From contig NZ_ATXN01000002.1 in assembly GCF_000421705.1 (NCBI RefSeq), positions 248,001 through 312,000 on the forward strand: 64,000 nucleotides of DNA, written 5' to 3'. Positions within the stretch are counted from its first letter, which is position 1; each line of letters starts with the position of its first letter. Of this stretch, positions 34,639 to 43,398 are shown piece after piece. Source of the DNA: Brevundimonas naejangsanensis DSM 23858. GTDB lineage: Bacteria > Pseudomonadota > Alphaproteobacteria > Caulobacterales > Caulobacteraceae. Position numbers and translations under genes: made by a program. The notes below the pieces were generated by a model, which ran no database searches, was not told the origin of the DNA, and saw only the letters and a program-made list of their open reading frames with translations.

Positions 34639-36099
34639 ATGGCTGAACGTTCTCTTGATCTCGGCGCCCTGCAGTCCCTGCTGGAGCGCGTGCGCGACCT
34701 GAAGGTCGCCTGCGTCGGCGATCTGATGCTGGATCGCTATGTCTATGGCGAGGTCAGCCGCATCTCGCCCGAGGCGCCGATCCCTGTCCTGCGCGCGCGC
34801 CGCACCGTGGCCATGCCCGGCGGCGTGGGCAATGTCGCCCGCAACGTCGCGGCTCTGGGCGGTCAGGCCCGTCTGGGCGCCGTGGCGGGCGATGACGCGG
34901 CGGGCGCCGAGCTGGCCGAGCTGATCGCCGTCGAGGACAGGATCGAGGACGCCCTGATCCGCCCCGAAGGCGCCGCCACCATCGTAAAGACGCGCTTCGT
35001 CGCGGCGGGGCAGCAGCTTCTGCGTCTGGACGACGAGGCCGCCCTCCATTCCGGCTATGCCGACAAGGCCGTGTTCCACGGCGCGGGCGCCATCCTGCTG
35101 TCCGACTACGCCAAGGGCGTGGTGGACGACGGCGCCATTCAGGCGGCGTTGTGGGCCGGGGCCGAATACGGCGCGCCGGTCATCGTCGATCCCAAGGGCC
35201 GCGACTTCGCCCGCTATGGCGCGGTGGACGTCATCAAGCCGAACGCCAGCGAACTGGCGGGCGCCACCGGCCTGCCGACCGAGACGGATGAACAGGTCGA
35301 GGCGGCGCTGGCCGCCTTGCTGGACACCACCACGGCCAAGGCCGTCATCGTCACCCGCGCGGGCAAGGGCATGACGCTGGCGAAACGGGACGGCGGGGTC
35401 ACTCACTTCCCCGGTCGGGCGCGTGAAGTGTTCGACGTCTCGGGCGCGGGCGACACCTGCCTCGCCGCCCTCGGGTTGGCGCTGGGCGCAGGCGCGACGC
35501 TGGAACAGGCGGTGCAGTTCGCCATACTCGCCTCGGGCGTGGTGGTAGGCAAAAGCGGCACCGCCGTCGTCACCCCGGCCGAACTGATCGAGGCCGAGAT
35601 GAGCCAGCACGCAGCGCTGGCCCAATCCAAGGTCACGCCGCTGGACGAACTGGCCGATCAGGTCGAGGCATGGAAGCGTCAGGGCCTGAAAGTCGGCTTC
35701 ACCAACGGCTGCTTCGACATCCTGCACCGCGGCCACGTCGCCTATCTGGCGCAGGCGCGCAGCTGGTGCGACCGGCTGGTGGTGGCGCTGAACACTGACG
35801 CCTCGGTGCGGCGCCTGAAGGGGGAGGGACGCCCCGTCAATGATCTGGACAGTCGCGCCGCCGTCATCGGCGGTCTGGCCAGCGTGGATCGTGTGACGGC
35901 CTTCGACGACCCGACGCCCATCGCCCTGATCGAGCGGCTGAAGCCCGACGTGCTGATCAAGGGCTCGGACTACACCAAGGACAAGGTGGTCGGCGCCGCC
36001 GAGGTCGAAAGCTGGGGCGGGGAAGTTCGTCTGGCCGACTTCGCCAATGGCTACTCCACGACGAAGACCATCGAGAAGATGACTGGAGACAAGGCATGA
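34639..36099 (+). CDS. hldE: Bifunctional heptose 7-phosphate kinase / heptose 1-phosphate adenyltransferase
   Basis: HldE, 486 residues. The N-terminal ribokinase-type domain (to about 320) phosphorylates D-glycero-D-manno-heptose 7-phosphate (GDLMLDRYVYGEVSRISPEAP, DVSGAGDTCLAALGLALG). The C-terminal nucleotidyltransferase domain (about 340-480) adds AMP (VGFTNGCFDILHRGHVAYL, LIKGSDYTKDKVVGA). It makes ADP-D,D-heptose for the LPS inner core. It lies 18 bases after kdsA and overlaps the hldD start by 4 bases. Confidence 0.97.
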   Translation: MAERSLDLGALQSLLERVRDLKVACVGDLMLDRYVYGEVSRISPEAPIPVLRARRTVAMPGGVGNVARNVAALGGQARLGAVAGDDAAGAELAELIAVEDRIEDALIRPEGAATIVKTRFVAAGQQLLRLDDEAALHSGYADKAVFHGAGAILLSDYAKGVVDDGAIQAALWAGAEYGAPVIVDPKGRDFARYGAVDVIKPNASELAGATGLPTETDEQVEAALAALLDTTTAKAVIVTRAGKGMTLAKRDGGVTHFPGRAREVFDVSGAGDTCLAALGLALGAGATLEQAVQFAILASGVVVGKSGTAVVTPAELIEAEMSQHAALAQSKVTPLDELADQVEAWKRQGLKVGFTNGCFDILHRGHVAYLAQARSWCDRLVVALNTDASVRRLKGEGRPVNDLDSRAAVIGGLASVDRVTAFDDPTPIALIERLKPDVLIKGSDYTKDKVVGAAEVESWGGEVRLADFANGYSTTKTIEKMTGDKA

Positions 36100-37097
36100 C
36101 GCCCAGAATAATCGTCGTCACGGGCGGCGCGGGCTTCATCGGCTCCAACATCGTCGCCCGCCTGTGCGAGAGCAGCGCCTGGGATGTGGTCGTCTGCGAC
36201 CGGCTGGAGACGGCCGACCTCGCCAAGTGGAAGAACATCGCCAAACACCCCATCGCCGACCTCTGGGCGCCCGAGGAGTTGTTCGAGCAGCTGGAACGCC
36301 ACGCCGACCGCATCGAGGCGGTGATCCACATGGGCGCCATCTCCTCGACGACGGAGCCGGACGCCGACCTGATCCTGCGCACCAACTTCAGCCTGTCGCG
36401 CGACATCTGGGACTGGTGCGCGGTGCGCAATGTGCGGATGATCTACGCCTCCTCGGCCGCCACCTACGGTGACGGCGAGGCGGGTTTTGAGGATCGCGAC
36501 GATCCTGAGAACCTGAATGCGCTTCGCCCGCTAAACGCCTATGGCTACTCGAAATACTTGTTCGACCAGTACGCGGTTCGCCAGGCTGATCGCGACGAGG
36601 CGCCGCCTCAGTGGGCCGGGCTGAAGTTCTTCAACGTCTATGGTCCGAACGAGGGCCACAAGGGCGGGATGAAGTCGGTCGTCGCCCAGATCTGGCCCAA
36701 GGTGCAGGCGGGCGAGACGGTCAGCCTGTTCCGCTCGCACAATCCCAACTATCCCGACGGCGGTCAGCTACGCGACTTCGTCTTCGTCGACGACGTGGTC
36801 AACATCATCCTGTGGCTGCTTGAGAACGAAGCTGTCTCGGGCGTGTTCAACGCCGGATCAGGCCAGGCCCGCTCTTTCGCCGATCTGGCGCGCGCGACCT
36901 TCGCGGCGGCGGGCAAGAAGCCGTCCATCGCCTATGTGGACATGCCCGAGGCGATCCGCGACCGCTATCAGTACTTCACCGAGGCCAACATGGATCGCAT
37001 CCGCGCCCTCGGCTACGGCGGCCAGTCGACGCCGCTGGAGGAAGGCGTGCGCCGCTATGTCCAGGACTTCCTGGCCCAGTCGGACCCGTACCGCTGA
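36096..37097 (+). CDS. hldD: ADP-L-glycero-D-manno-heptose 6-epimerase
   Basis: HldD, 333 residues, is a short-chain dehydrogenase-type epimerase that converts ADP-D,D-heptose to ADP-L,D-heptose. The NADP-binding loop is TGGAGFIGSNIVARL. The catalytic Ser-Tyr-Lys set lies in YASSAATYG and NAYGYSKYLFDQ. PPQWAGLKFFNVYGPNEGHKGGMKS (split: AGLKFFNVYGPNEGHK) is specific for HldD. Start and stop overlap hldE and the next gene. Confidence 0.97.
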   Translation: MTPRIIVVTGGAGFIGSNIVARLCESSAWDVVVCDRLETADLAKWKNIAKHPIADLWAPEELFEQLERHADRIEAVIHMGAISSTTEPDADLILRTNFSLSRDIWDWCAVRNVRMIYASSAATYGDGEAGFEDRDDPENLNALRPLNAYGYSKYLFDQYAVRQADRDEAPPQWAGLKFFNVYGPNEGHKGGMKSVVAQIWPKVQAGETVSLFRSHNPNYPDGGQLRDFVFVDDVVNIILWLLENEAVSGVFNAGSGQARSFADLARATFAAAGKKPSIAYVDMPEAIRDRYQYFTEANMDRIRALGYGGQSTPLEEGVRRYVQDFLAQSDPYR

Positions 37098-38197
37098 TGC
37101 TGCCCCGGCTGACTGCGCGCCAGTGGGTCGGCTACACGGGCTTTGCGCTCGTCTTCATTCTGACGGCGGCGGTCGCCGTCTGGCGCGGCGATATCCTGCG
37201 ATCCGGCCTCGATCCCCAGGTGCCATTCCAGACCTATCAGCCGCCGGCCAAGCCCGACTATGCGCAGGCTGACGCCTGGGCCCTGCTGGACGCCCGCACG
37301 CCGGCGGCCGGGCCCGCCCACGTCTTCTTCGTCCATTCCACCACCTATAACGGCGGCAAGGAGTGGAACGGGGCCATTGACGACGCCCGCGCCCTGGCCG
37401 GGCTGCGCGGCGCGGTCCTGCCCAACTACGCCGGACCTCTGGCCCTGGCTGGAGACGTCAGCGCGCCCCTGTATCGCCAGGCCAGCCTCTACACCCGCCT
37501 GACCCTGCGTGAAGACGCCCGAGAGGCGCGCGCCTTCGCCTATCACGACATATCCGCTGCATTTGACGCCTGGCTGAAGCGTCATCCCGACGGCCCCATC
37601 ATCCTGGCCGGGGTAGAGCAGGGGGCCGAACTGGCCGACCGCCTGCTGCATGAACGGATCGCGCCCGATCCCGCCCTGCGGTCGCGTCTGGCCGCCGCCT
37701 ATCTGATGGAGCACCTGGCTCCGACATCTCGTTTCACCGCCATTCCCCTGTGCAGCAGCCGCGAGCAGGCTGGCTGTGTCGTGACCTGGCGCTCGCTCGA
37801 GGAGAACAACGAGAGCGAGGCTCGACGCGCGCTGCGTCGCGCCCTGACGTGGGACGACCGGGGGGCTCTGGTGACGTTCGACGGCCTGGCCTCGGCCTGC
37901 GTCAATCCGGTCACGGGATCGGCAGGCGCCCCGCGCTCTGAAATGCGCGAAAGCCGCGGCGCCACCAACGCCACCAATCTAGAGTGGGGCGTACGTCCCG
38001 CCCTGCAACGCCGTATCGTGGCGGCAGAGTGCCGCGACGGCGTCCTGTGGCGATCACGGCTGAGTTCAGAGTCCTTCCGACCGACCGGCGCCTGGGCCGA
38101 ACAGCGCAAGATCCCGCCCTACAACCCCTTCTATGCCGACATTGAGGCGGATGCGCTGGCCCGTCTGTCGGCATGGTCAGCGCTGCATCCGTCGTAA
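37097..38197 (+). CDS. DUF3089 protein (membrane-anchored alpha/beta-hydrolase-like)
   Basis: A 366-residue protein with an N-terminal membrane anchor (VGYTGFALVFILTAAVAVW). The rest matches DUF3089: DVFFVHSTTYNGGKEWNGAIDD-like (HVFFVHSTTYNGGKEWNGA), YRQASLYTRL and the nucleophile-elbow region PIILAGVEQGAELADRLL. In this last motif the usual G-x-S-x-G serine is replaced (GVEQGA), so catalysis is doubtful. The start overlaps the hldD stop by one base, so it belongs to the LPS operon. The function is unknown. Confidence 0.82.
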   Translation: MLPRLTARQWVGYTGFALVFILTAAVAVWRGDILRSGLDPQVPFQTYQPPAKPDYAQADAWALLDARTPAAGPAHVFFVHSTTYNGGKEWNGAIDDARALAGLRGAVLPNYAGPLALAGDVSAPLYRQASLYTRLTLREDAREARAFAYHDISAAFDAWLKRHPDGPIILAGVEQGAELADRLLHERIAPDPALRSRLAAAYLMEHLAPTSRFTAIPLCSSREQAGCVVTWRSLEENNESEARRALRRALTWDDRGALVTFDGLASACVNPVTGSAGAPRSEMRESRGATNATNLEWGVRPALQRRIVAAECRDGVLWRSRLSSESFRPTGAWAEQRKIPPYNPFYADIEADALARLSAWSALHPS

Positions 38198-38218
38198 GCG
38201 AGCGTCAGGATAAGGCGC

Positions 38219-38596
38219 TCAGGCCCTCTGCATGTTCAGGGCGGTCATCAGGGCGTCGCGGATGGCGCCTTCGGTGAAGGGCTTCTGCACCGTGGGGTTG
38301 CCGCGCCAGTGTTCCGGCAGGCCCGCCTCACCATATCCGGTCGAGAACACGAACGGCACGCCCCTGGCCTTCAACGCCTCAGCGACCGGAAATATCTCCT
38401 GCCCCGCGACATTGACGTCCAGCAGGGCGGCGTCGAGCGGCGCGGTCCCTGACGCGACGTTCAGCCCGTCCTCGATGTTGGATTCCGGCCCCACCACATC
38501 GCAACCAAGATCGGCCAGAATGGTCTCAAGCAGCATGGCCACCAGGGACTCGTCCTCCACGATCAGCACGCGTCTACCGGAAAAGATATCGGTCAT
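38219..38596 (-). CDS. Single-domain response regulator
   Basis: A 125-residue CheY-like receiver with no output domain. Acidic pocket in LIVEDE, phosphoacceptor Asp60 (ALLDVNVAG), Thr/Ser in FSTGYGE and Lys105 in QKPFTEGAI are all present. It overlaps the HWE kinase stop by one base and is probably its partner. Single-domain receivers of this type in Caulobacterales act in phosphorelays, including the general stress response, but the role here is not shown. Confidence 0.93.
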   Translation of the reverse strand: MTDIFSGRRVLIVEDESLVAMLLETILADLGCDVVGPESNIEDGLNVASGTAPLDAALLDVNVAGQEIFPVAEALKARGVPFVFSTGYGEAGLPEHWRGNPTVQKPFTEGAIRDALMTALNMQRA

Positions 38597-40092
38597 CAGG
38601 CGTCTGTCTCCAGCGGCAGGGTGAATCGGGCGCTCAGGCCGTGGCCTGTGTAACTCATATCAACAGCGCCGCGCAGGTCATGCCGAACATTGCGCTCGAT
38701 CAAGCGAGTGCCGAAACCGCGCCGCTCTGGTTTCTGCACGGTCTGACCGGCGGTTTCACTCCAGATGATCTCCAACTGGGGGGAAGAATGATTGGTCACG
38801 CGCCAGTCGACCGTCACCCGCCCATCGCCATGCGCCAGGGCGCCGTATTTGGCGGCATTGGTGGCCAGCTCATGGAAAATCATGCCCAGCGACAGAGCTC
38901 TGGCTGGCGAAAGAGCGACAAGCGGCCCGTTCAGACTCAGCCGTCCTGCCCCGTGCGCGCGCGTCTCATGTTCCAGCACCGAGCGCAGATCGGCGCCCTC
39001 CCAGTGGCTCTTCGTGAGAAGATCGTGGGTGTGCGACAGGGCCATAAGCCGCGCTTCGAAGGCCTCGGCGAACGAGCGGGGGTCCTGGTGGGTGCGGGCC
39101 GTCTGCATGGCGATGGATTGAACGGTGGCCAGGGTGTTCTTTACGCGATGATTGAGCTCGTCGATCATCAGCTTCTGCCGTTCAGCGGCCATGACGACAT
39201 CCGTCACGTCATGCCCCTGAACAAAGACGCCGATCACGCGCGCATTCTCGTCCCGGATGGGCTGATAGGCGAAGTCGATGTAGCGATTGTCCGCCGGACC
39301 GTCCGGTGAATGCTGCAGGCTGAACGCCCGCTGCCTGCCCATGACCGGTTCCCCGGTCTCATAGACGTCGTTGAGAAAGTCGAGATGGCCCTGTTCGCCC
39401 AGCTCAGGCAGGGCCTGTTTGACCGTCTGGCCCAGAATGTCTCTATGATTGACAAGGCGATAGCAGGCTTCGTTGCAGAACTGGATGACATGATCCGGTC
39501 CGTTCAGAACCGCAACAAAGCCCGGCGCGTTCAACAGAACATCCGAGAGCTGGCGCCGCTCGGCCTCCAGCCTTTGATTGTCCGCCTCTACCTCCATCGC
39601 CCGACGAAAGACGCCACCGCCCAGCATCTGTTCCAGGGCGTCGCGGGGGGCCTCATCTGATGTCCGAGCCTTGACCAGCTCGGTGACGTCGCTGGTGTGC
39701 TGCAGGATATGGGTGACCTCGTCGTGATCATTCTTGATCGGCGTGTGGGTGCAACTCCAGTAGCGATCATCGAACACGGCTTCGCCGTGGGGGCTCCGCG
39801 TGCGGATCGGATAATGCAGCAGCGCCAGATGATCGGCTTCGCCCGTTTCCAGTACTTTCTTGAAGGATGTTTCGAGCCGTTGGCTGGCGTCGTGGCTTGG
39901 CCCTTGGGGCGCGGCGCCGAATACATCCATCACATGCACGCCGATCAGTTCCTCCCGCCTGCGGAGCGTAACGTCCAGATAGGCTTGGTTCATTCCTGCA
40001 AATCGCAGGTCGCGGTCCAGCAGCATATAGGGGTTAGGCGAGGCGTCGAAGGCCGCGACCAGGTCAATCGTTTTGGCCAGTGTCTTCAACAC
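38596..40092 (-). CDS. HWE-family sensor histidine kinase with PAS domains
   Basis: A 498-residue soluble kinase. Two PAS domains occupy about residues 10-140 and 185-300, linked by a short coiled coil. The HWE core starts with MIDELNHRVKNTLATVQSIA (His315 the phosphate acceptor). The ATP-binding part has MIFHELATNAAKYGALA and GFGTRLIERNVRHDLRG. There are no membrane segments; PAS-bound cofactors may sense redox or light, but no LOV cysteine motif (GRNCRFLQ) is seen. GTG 40092 is the start, with a G-run just upstream. It is the last clear core gene before the accessory region. Confidence 0.9.
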   Translation of the reverse strand: MLKTLAKTIDLVAAFDASPNPYMLLDRDLRFAGMNQAYLDVTLRRREELIGVHVMDVFGAAPQGPSHDASQRLETSFKKVLETGEADHLALLHYPIRTRSPHGEAVFDDRYWSCTHTPIKNDHDEVTHILQHTSDVTELVKARTSDEAPRDALEQMLGGGVFRRAMEVEADNQRLEAERRQLSDVLLNAPGFVAVLNGPDHVIQFCNEACYRLVNHRDILGQTVKQALPELGEQGHLDFLNDVYETGEPVMGRQRAFSLQHSPDGPADNRYIDFAYQPIRDENARVIGVFVQGHDVTDVVMAAERQKLMIDELNHRVKNTLATVQSIAMQTARTHQDPRSFAEAFEARLMALSHTHDLLTKSHWEGADLRSVLEHETRAHGAGRLSLNGPLVALSPARALSLGMIFHELATNAAKYGALAHGDGRVTVDWRVTNHSSPQLEIIWSETAGQTVQKPERRGFGTRLIERNVRHDLRGAVDMSYTGHGLSARFTLPLETDA

Positions 40093-40104
40093 GCCCCCCG
40101 TCCT

Positions 40105-40123
40105 GTTGCGTCCCTAACGCAAC
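40105..40123 (-). other. Hairpin in the leader of the HWE-kinase mRNA
   Basis: GTTGCGT / ACGCAAC form a 7-bp stem with a 5-base loop, 13 bases upstream of the kinase start codon. It could affect ribosome access, but this is only positional evidence. Confidence 0.35.
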
Positions 40124-40164
40124 GCGCGCGGAAAGGGTGCACGGCCCGCTGTTGAAACAGGGAA

Positions 40165-40192
40165 ACAGTAAACCAGCGTCCTTAAGCGTCAA
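40165..40192 (-). promoter_or_regulatory. Possible housekeeping promoter for the HWE kinase
   Basis: On the minus strand TTGACG (-35) and TACTGT (-10) are 16 bases apart, about 75-100 bases upstream of the kinase start. The match is fair only. Confidence 0.3.
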
Positions 40193-40413
40193 GTTGACAG
40201 CGGCTGGCGTGGGGAAAAGGATGAACACGGACACCGATTCATCAAACCGATTTTTCTCCACTTTGAGCGCTTGGGGGACTGCCTCCGCCGGATTTTCCAG
40301 TGAATGATCACAAGGGCGCGGGCTTAGGCCACCGGACTGCTTGGACAAGCCCGCATCACCATCTGGCTCGCGCCGCCATACGACTTCATGCTGCGGCTCT
40401 CAGGCAACGGAGA

Positions 40414-40437
40414 ATCAGCGACAGAAATGTCGCTGAT
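40414..40437. repeat. Palindrome with the TCAGCGACA motif
   Basis: ATCAGCGACA-GAAA-TGTCGCTGAT is a perfect 10-bp stem with a 4-base loop. The arm TCAGCGACA also occurs at 57831 and 62703, around the tni module, which suggests a transposase- or resolvase-binding site and an island boundary. Confidence 0.5.
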
Positions 40438-40773
40438 CTGATTGCTCGCGACTCGCCCGACCCGATTTCCCTGAGGAGCGGTCGAAGGGACTGGCTCATT
40501 GTGCGCTCAATCGATCCGCTCGTGAACGAATACTTCGCGAACCGGAATCGCATAGGGTTTGCGAACACGCGCAGCTAGCTCTGTCGGCGAGACCGAGCGG
40601 CCATCGAAAAGGGACGGGTGTCATGCATTCAGCATCCCTCAAGTCCCCGCAGCACAGCTAGTGGCGCGCTGCAGGATTGGTGATGGCCGGATCAGAGGGA
40701 TGCCAGCCGGGCGGTTACTTGCTTAGCCAATCATAGCACGGTGCGAAAGGTGACTCTTGATGGGCGCTGGGGC

Positions 40774-41742
40774 CTACGGGACAGCGTCCGGCATTGCCAG
40801 GCCGAGGGGACCCAACCAGCGATCAGAGCCCTGCTGAACCTCAATCTTGGTGCTGGTGTGGCTCACCTCGAAGCGAATTGGGGAGGATTCGAGCTTCGAC
40901 CAGATCGCCAACGGCTCGATGTTGCCCTGACTGAGAAAAAGGGCCGCCGCTGACATACGTTCGGCCGATCTCACCAGCATCTGCCTAGCCGCCCGGATTT
41001 CTTTCAGCTTCTCCCGCCTCACGGTTGGGGCCAGAGCTTCCGCCCAGGCTTGAGGATCTGGACCGGCTTCAGCTGTGGCCTTCCGGATACTCGCGGCCGC
41101 CTCGGACAGTTCGCGGCTCATCGACCAGGAGCCGGTTAAGAAGGTGGGACCACGGACCGTGGCAAGCGCTCGGCCGCTGGAGGATCTGAGAGTAGGCCCC
41201 TTAGTCTTGATGTCACGGGACAACGCGAGGCGTAGGGTTCTCATCGACCGCGCAAACTCGCGGTGGGCCAGCTCGGCGGCCGAGGCGCGCCCTTGGTGAT
41301 CTGCGATCCACTGCAAAAAGGCATCAGCCCGCCGGACATGATGAAAAAGCGCGGCGGTCTCCTCTCGCTCCTTCTGGGAGCGGCGGAAGACGTTCTTAGC
41401 TGTCTGCAGTCGGTTGTCGGTCCAAATGCTGAGGCTGCATTTGGGCCCGATGGCGTAGATCGCCTCGGTATGCGCGCACCAGATCAACGTCCCGTCGGAC
41501 AGGTACTTGGGAGAAGTTGGGCTACAGATCGGGCACGGGGCACCGTTCCCGTTCGGGCGCAGCTTCTTATTGATGCTGATTTTTTCGAGAAGCACCTCGA
41601 CGTCGCCATCCACTGGCGGCTTGGTGGTGCTGATCGCATGGAAGGTCTCCGGCTGACCGGTTGTCCTCACGTGGTCTTCAAACGCGGCGATGAGCGACTG
41701 GGCAGGAGGCTCAGGGAAATGGCTTCGAAGGACGAGGGTCAC
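40774..41742 (-). CDS. Zinc-motif protein of unknown function, divergent from the E2-E1-JAB operon
   Basis: A 322-residue protein that I do not recognise. Start GTG 41742 is chosen because AGGAG lies 7 bases upstream; GTG 41766 is an alternative. Cysteines in APCPICSP, then IWCAH and GPKC about 20-30 residues on, form a probable zinc ribbon at about residues 70-105. The rest is helical with many Arg/Lys (for example REKLKEIRAARQMLVRSAERM). A nucleic-acid-binding role is plausible. It is divergent from the ubiquitin-like operon, 516 bases away, and may be a regulator or part of the system. Only its position suggests that. Confidence 0.65.
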   Translation of the reverse strand: MTLVLRSHFPEPPAQSLIAAFEDHVRTTGQPETFHAISTTKPPVDGDVEVLLEKISINKKLRPNGNGAPCPICSPTSPKYLSDGTLIWCAHTEAIYAIGPKCSLSIWTDNRLQTAKNVFRRSQKEREETAALFHHVRRADAFLQWIADHQGRASAAELAHREFARSMRTLRLALSRDIKTKGPTLRSSSGRALATVRGPTFLTGSWSMSRELSEAAASIRKATAEAGPDPQAWAEALAPTVRREKLKEIRAARQMLVRSAERMSAAALFLSQGNIEPLAIWSKLESSPIRFEVSHTSTKIEVQQGSDRWLGPLGLAMPDAVP

Positions 41743-42258
41743 GACCGGTCTCCTACCACTGGCCACCCGCTGCGCGGGTGCAGCCGCGTAGCCAATGGTA
41801 AGGTGTTCTTGTTTTGTGCGAAATCCTCTCCCAAGCGGCAGACAGAGTGAAAATCGCTAAACCTAGTACTGTGTCGCCTCAGCAACACCATATCTGGACT
41901 TTAACTCCGAATCACGCGAATCTGGCTACCTTCCGTTAACTGCGCTTTTCATCTACGCTCGGCGCCCCATACTGATGGTGCGTATCGGCGATTCGTGTGC
42001 GCGGGTGGCTGGCTCGAACCAGCGAGATGCTCTCGGGAGGGGGCGAACGGGAGGCTTAGGCCAACCAGCCACGGCCAGCTGGCCGGGGTCCACGGGGAGA
42101 GGCGACCACCAGACTTGGCCGTCGCAGGAAGTCGTCTCTCACCCGCTTTTCTTTCAACCGATCGCAGATCGGCTCCGGATATAAGCGCGCTTCTCCTCGG
42201 CTTACAACAGCCATGCGAGCGTCCCGGCGGCTGCCTGCGGCAAGCATATCCGGACAAC
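41743..42258. other. Long divergent intergenic region before the ubiquitin-like operon
   Basis: These 516 bases between two divergent genes hold no convincing coding sequence; open frames lack ribosome sites. It should contain the promoters for both sides. TGTGTCG at 41870-41876 resembles the terminal bases of the right tni end, but without the inner repeat. A CTGG-CTCGAAC-CAG loop at about 42009-42022 resembles a tRNA T-arm, with no tRNA around it. Confidence 0.5.
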
Positions 42259-43398
42259 ATGACCGCCAAGGTTAGCTTTTTCCGCGTCGGCAACGGCGAC
42301 ATGACTCTGATCACCCTGCAAAGCGGCAGGACGATCCTCATTGACTGCAACATTCGCGCGGCGGCGGATGACCCCAACGACGAGACCGCTGACGTGGCCT
42401 CACAGCTTCGGGCTCGCCTTCGCCGCGACGACGCCGACCGGCTCTACGTTGATGCGATGATCCTCTCCCACCCCGACGCGGATCACTGCCGTGGGCTGGA
42501 GAAGCATTTCCATCTTGGGCCGATCGCGGACTACGACGCCGACGGCGACAAGATCATCATCCGGGAGATGTGGTCTTCGCCGATGGTGTTCCGCCGCGCC
42601 TGTCGCAGCCACACCCTCTGCAACGACGCCAAGGCCTGGAATCGTGAAGCCAAGCGTCGGGTGAAGGTCTTCAAGGACGAAGGCGCGTGCAAGGCGAACG
42701 AGCGCGTGCGCATCATGGGCGAAGACGAGGACGGCAAGACCGACGAGCTGGCCGGGATTCTGGTGAAGATCGATGAGGTCACCTGGGAGATCGACGGATC
42801 GAGCGAGGATCTGTTCGAGGCCCGCCTGCTCGCGCCGCTTTCCAAAAGTGAGGATGAGGAGGAGGAAGAGGCGCTGTCGAAGAACGACAGCAGCATCATC
42901 ATCCAATTCAGCCTCGCCAGTGAGCAGGGCAGCGATCCGGTACTGTTTCTCAGCGGCGGAGACGCTGAGGTCGGCATCTGGGAGCGTCTCTGGAACAGGA
43001 AATCGTCGACGCCGAAGCACCTCGCCTACGACCTGCTGCAGACGCCCCACCACTGCAGCTGGCATAGCCTGTCATGGGACAGCTGGAGCGACTATGGCGA
43101 AGACGCCGAAGTCAGCGAGGATGCGCGCAACGCCTTGGGACAGGCTCGGTCGGGGGCGAAGATCGTTGCCAGTTGCAAGCCGATCCAGGACGATGACTGC
43201 GATCCGCCCTGCGTGCGCGCGAAGCGCGAGTACGAAGACATCCTCGACGAGGTCAACGGCGAGTTTGTCTGCGTTGGGGACGACGGGCCGGAACCACTCG
43301 AGTACGAGATCGGTCGCGGCGGCCTTACGCTCCTGAAGGCGGCTGCCACCCGCCGCGGCCCCACGCTGATTGGCGTTACCCCCCAAGGGCACGGGTGA
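42259..43398 (+). CDS. ComEC/Rec2-like metallo-beta-lactamase-fold protein
   Basis: A 379-residue soluble protein of the metallo-beta-lactamase fold, close to the C-terminal domain of ComEC. It opens VSFFRVGNGDMTLITLQSGR with Asp29-type strand ILIDCN. The metal motif is SHPDADH (His71, Asp73, Asp75, His76), in which the first H-x-H position is D, as in many ComEC-like proteins. FLSGGDAEVGIWERL (Asp235) and LLQTPHHCSWHSL (His264/265) supply further ligands. An acidic insert (DEEEEEAL) lies near 200. There are no membrane spans, so it is not a DNA-uptake channel. It is the first gene of a coupled five-gene operon; the next start (GTG 43395) overlaps its stop. Such hydrolases are known beside E2-E1-JAB genes; the substrate is unknown. 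Confidence 0.85.
   Translation: MTAKVSFFRVGNGDMTLITLQSGRTILIDCNIRAAADDPNDETADVASQLRARLRRDDADRLYVDAMILSHPDADHCRGLEKHFHLGPIADYDADGDKIIIREMWSSPMVFRRACRSHTLCNDAKAWNREAKRRVKVFKDEGACKANERVRIMGEDEDGKTDELAGILVKIDEVTWEIDGSSEDLFEARLLAPLSKSEDEEEEEALSKNDSSIIIQFSLASEQGSDPVLFLSGGDAEVGIWERLWNRKSSTPKHLAYDLLQTPHHCSWHSLSWDSWSDYGEDAEVSEDARNALGQARSGAKIVASCKPIQDDDCDPPCVRAKREYEDILDEVNGEFVCVGDDGPEPLEYEIGRGGLTLLKAAATRRGPTLIGVTPQGHG

Larger units (their letters stand above)
40124..40773. other. Gene-poor junction between core chromosome and island
   Basis: Apart from the kinase promoter region, no convincing gene is seen in these 650 bases. Short open frames here have no ribosome sites and no recognisable domains. 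A perfect 10-bp palindrome (40414-40437) carries the TCAGCGACA motif that recurs next to the tni module far downstream. The stretch may be the eroded left boundary of the island. Confidence 0.55.

Noticed and set aside
40300..40578. A 92-codon open frame as a recombinase remnant
   Set aside because: No catalytic or family motif could be matched in any frame, and there is no ribosome site.
41870..41876. TGTGTCG as a left end of the element
   Set aside because: It lacks the inner TGTCGCTGA repeat, and its flank does not match the right flank.
42000..42025. A tRNA-T-arm-like hairpin (minus strand CTGG-TTCGAGC-CAG), possible tRNA attachment site
   Set aside because: No matching acceptor, D or anticodon arms are found at tRNA spacing on either strand. 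It may be chance or a fragment.
42259..43398. ComEC DNA-uptake competence protein
   Set aside because: It has only the MBL-like domain and no membrane spans, and is coupled to E2-E1-JAB rather than to competence genes.
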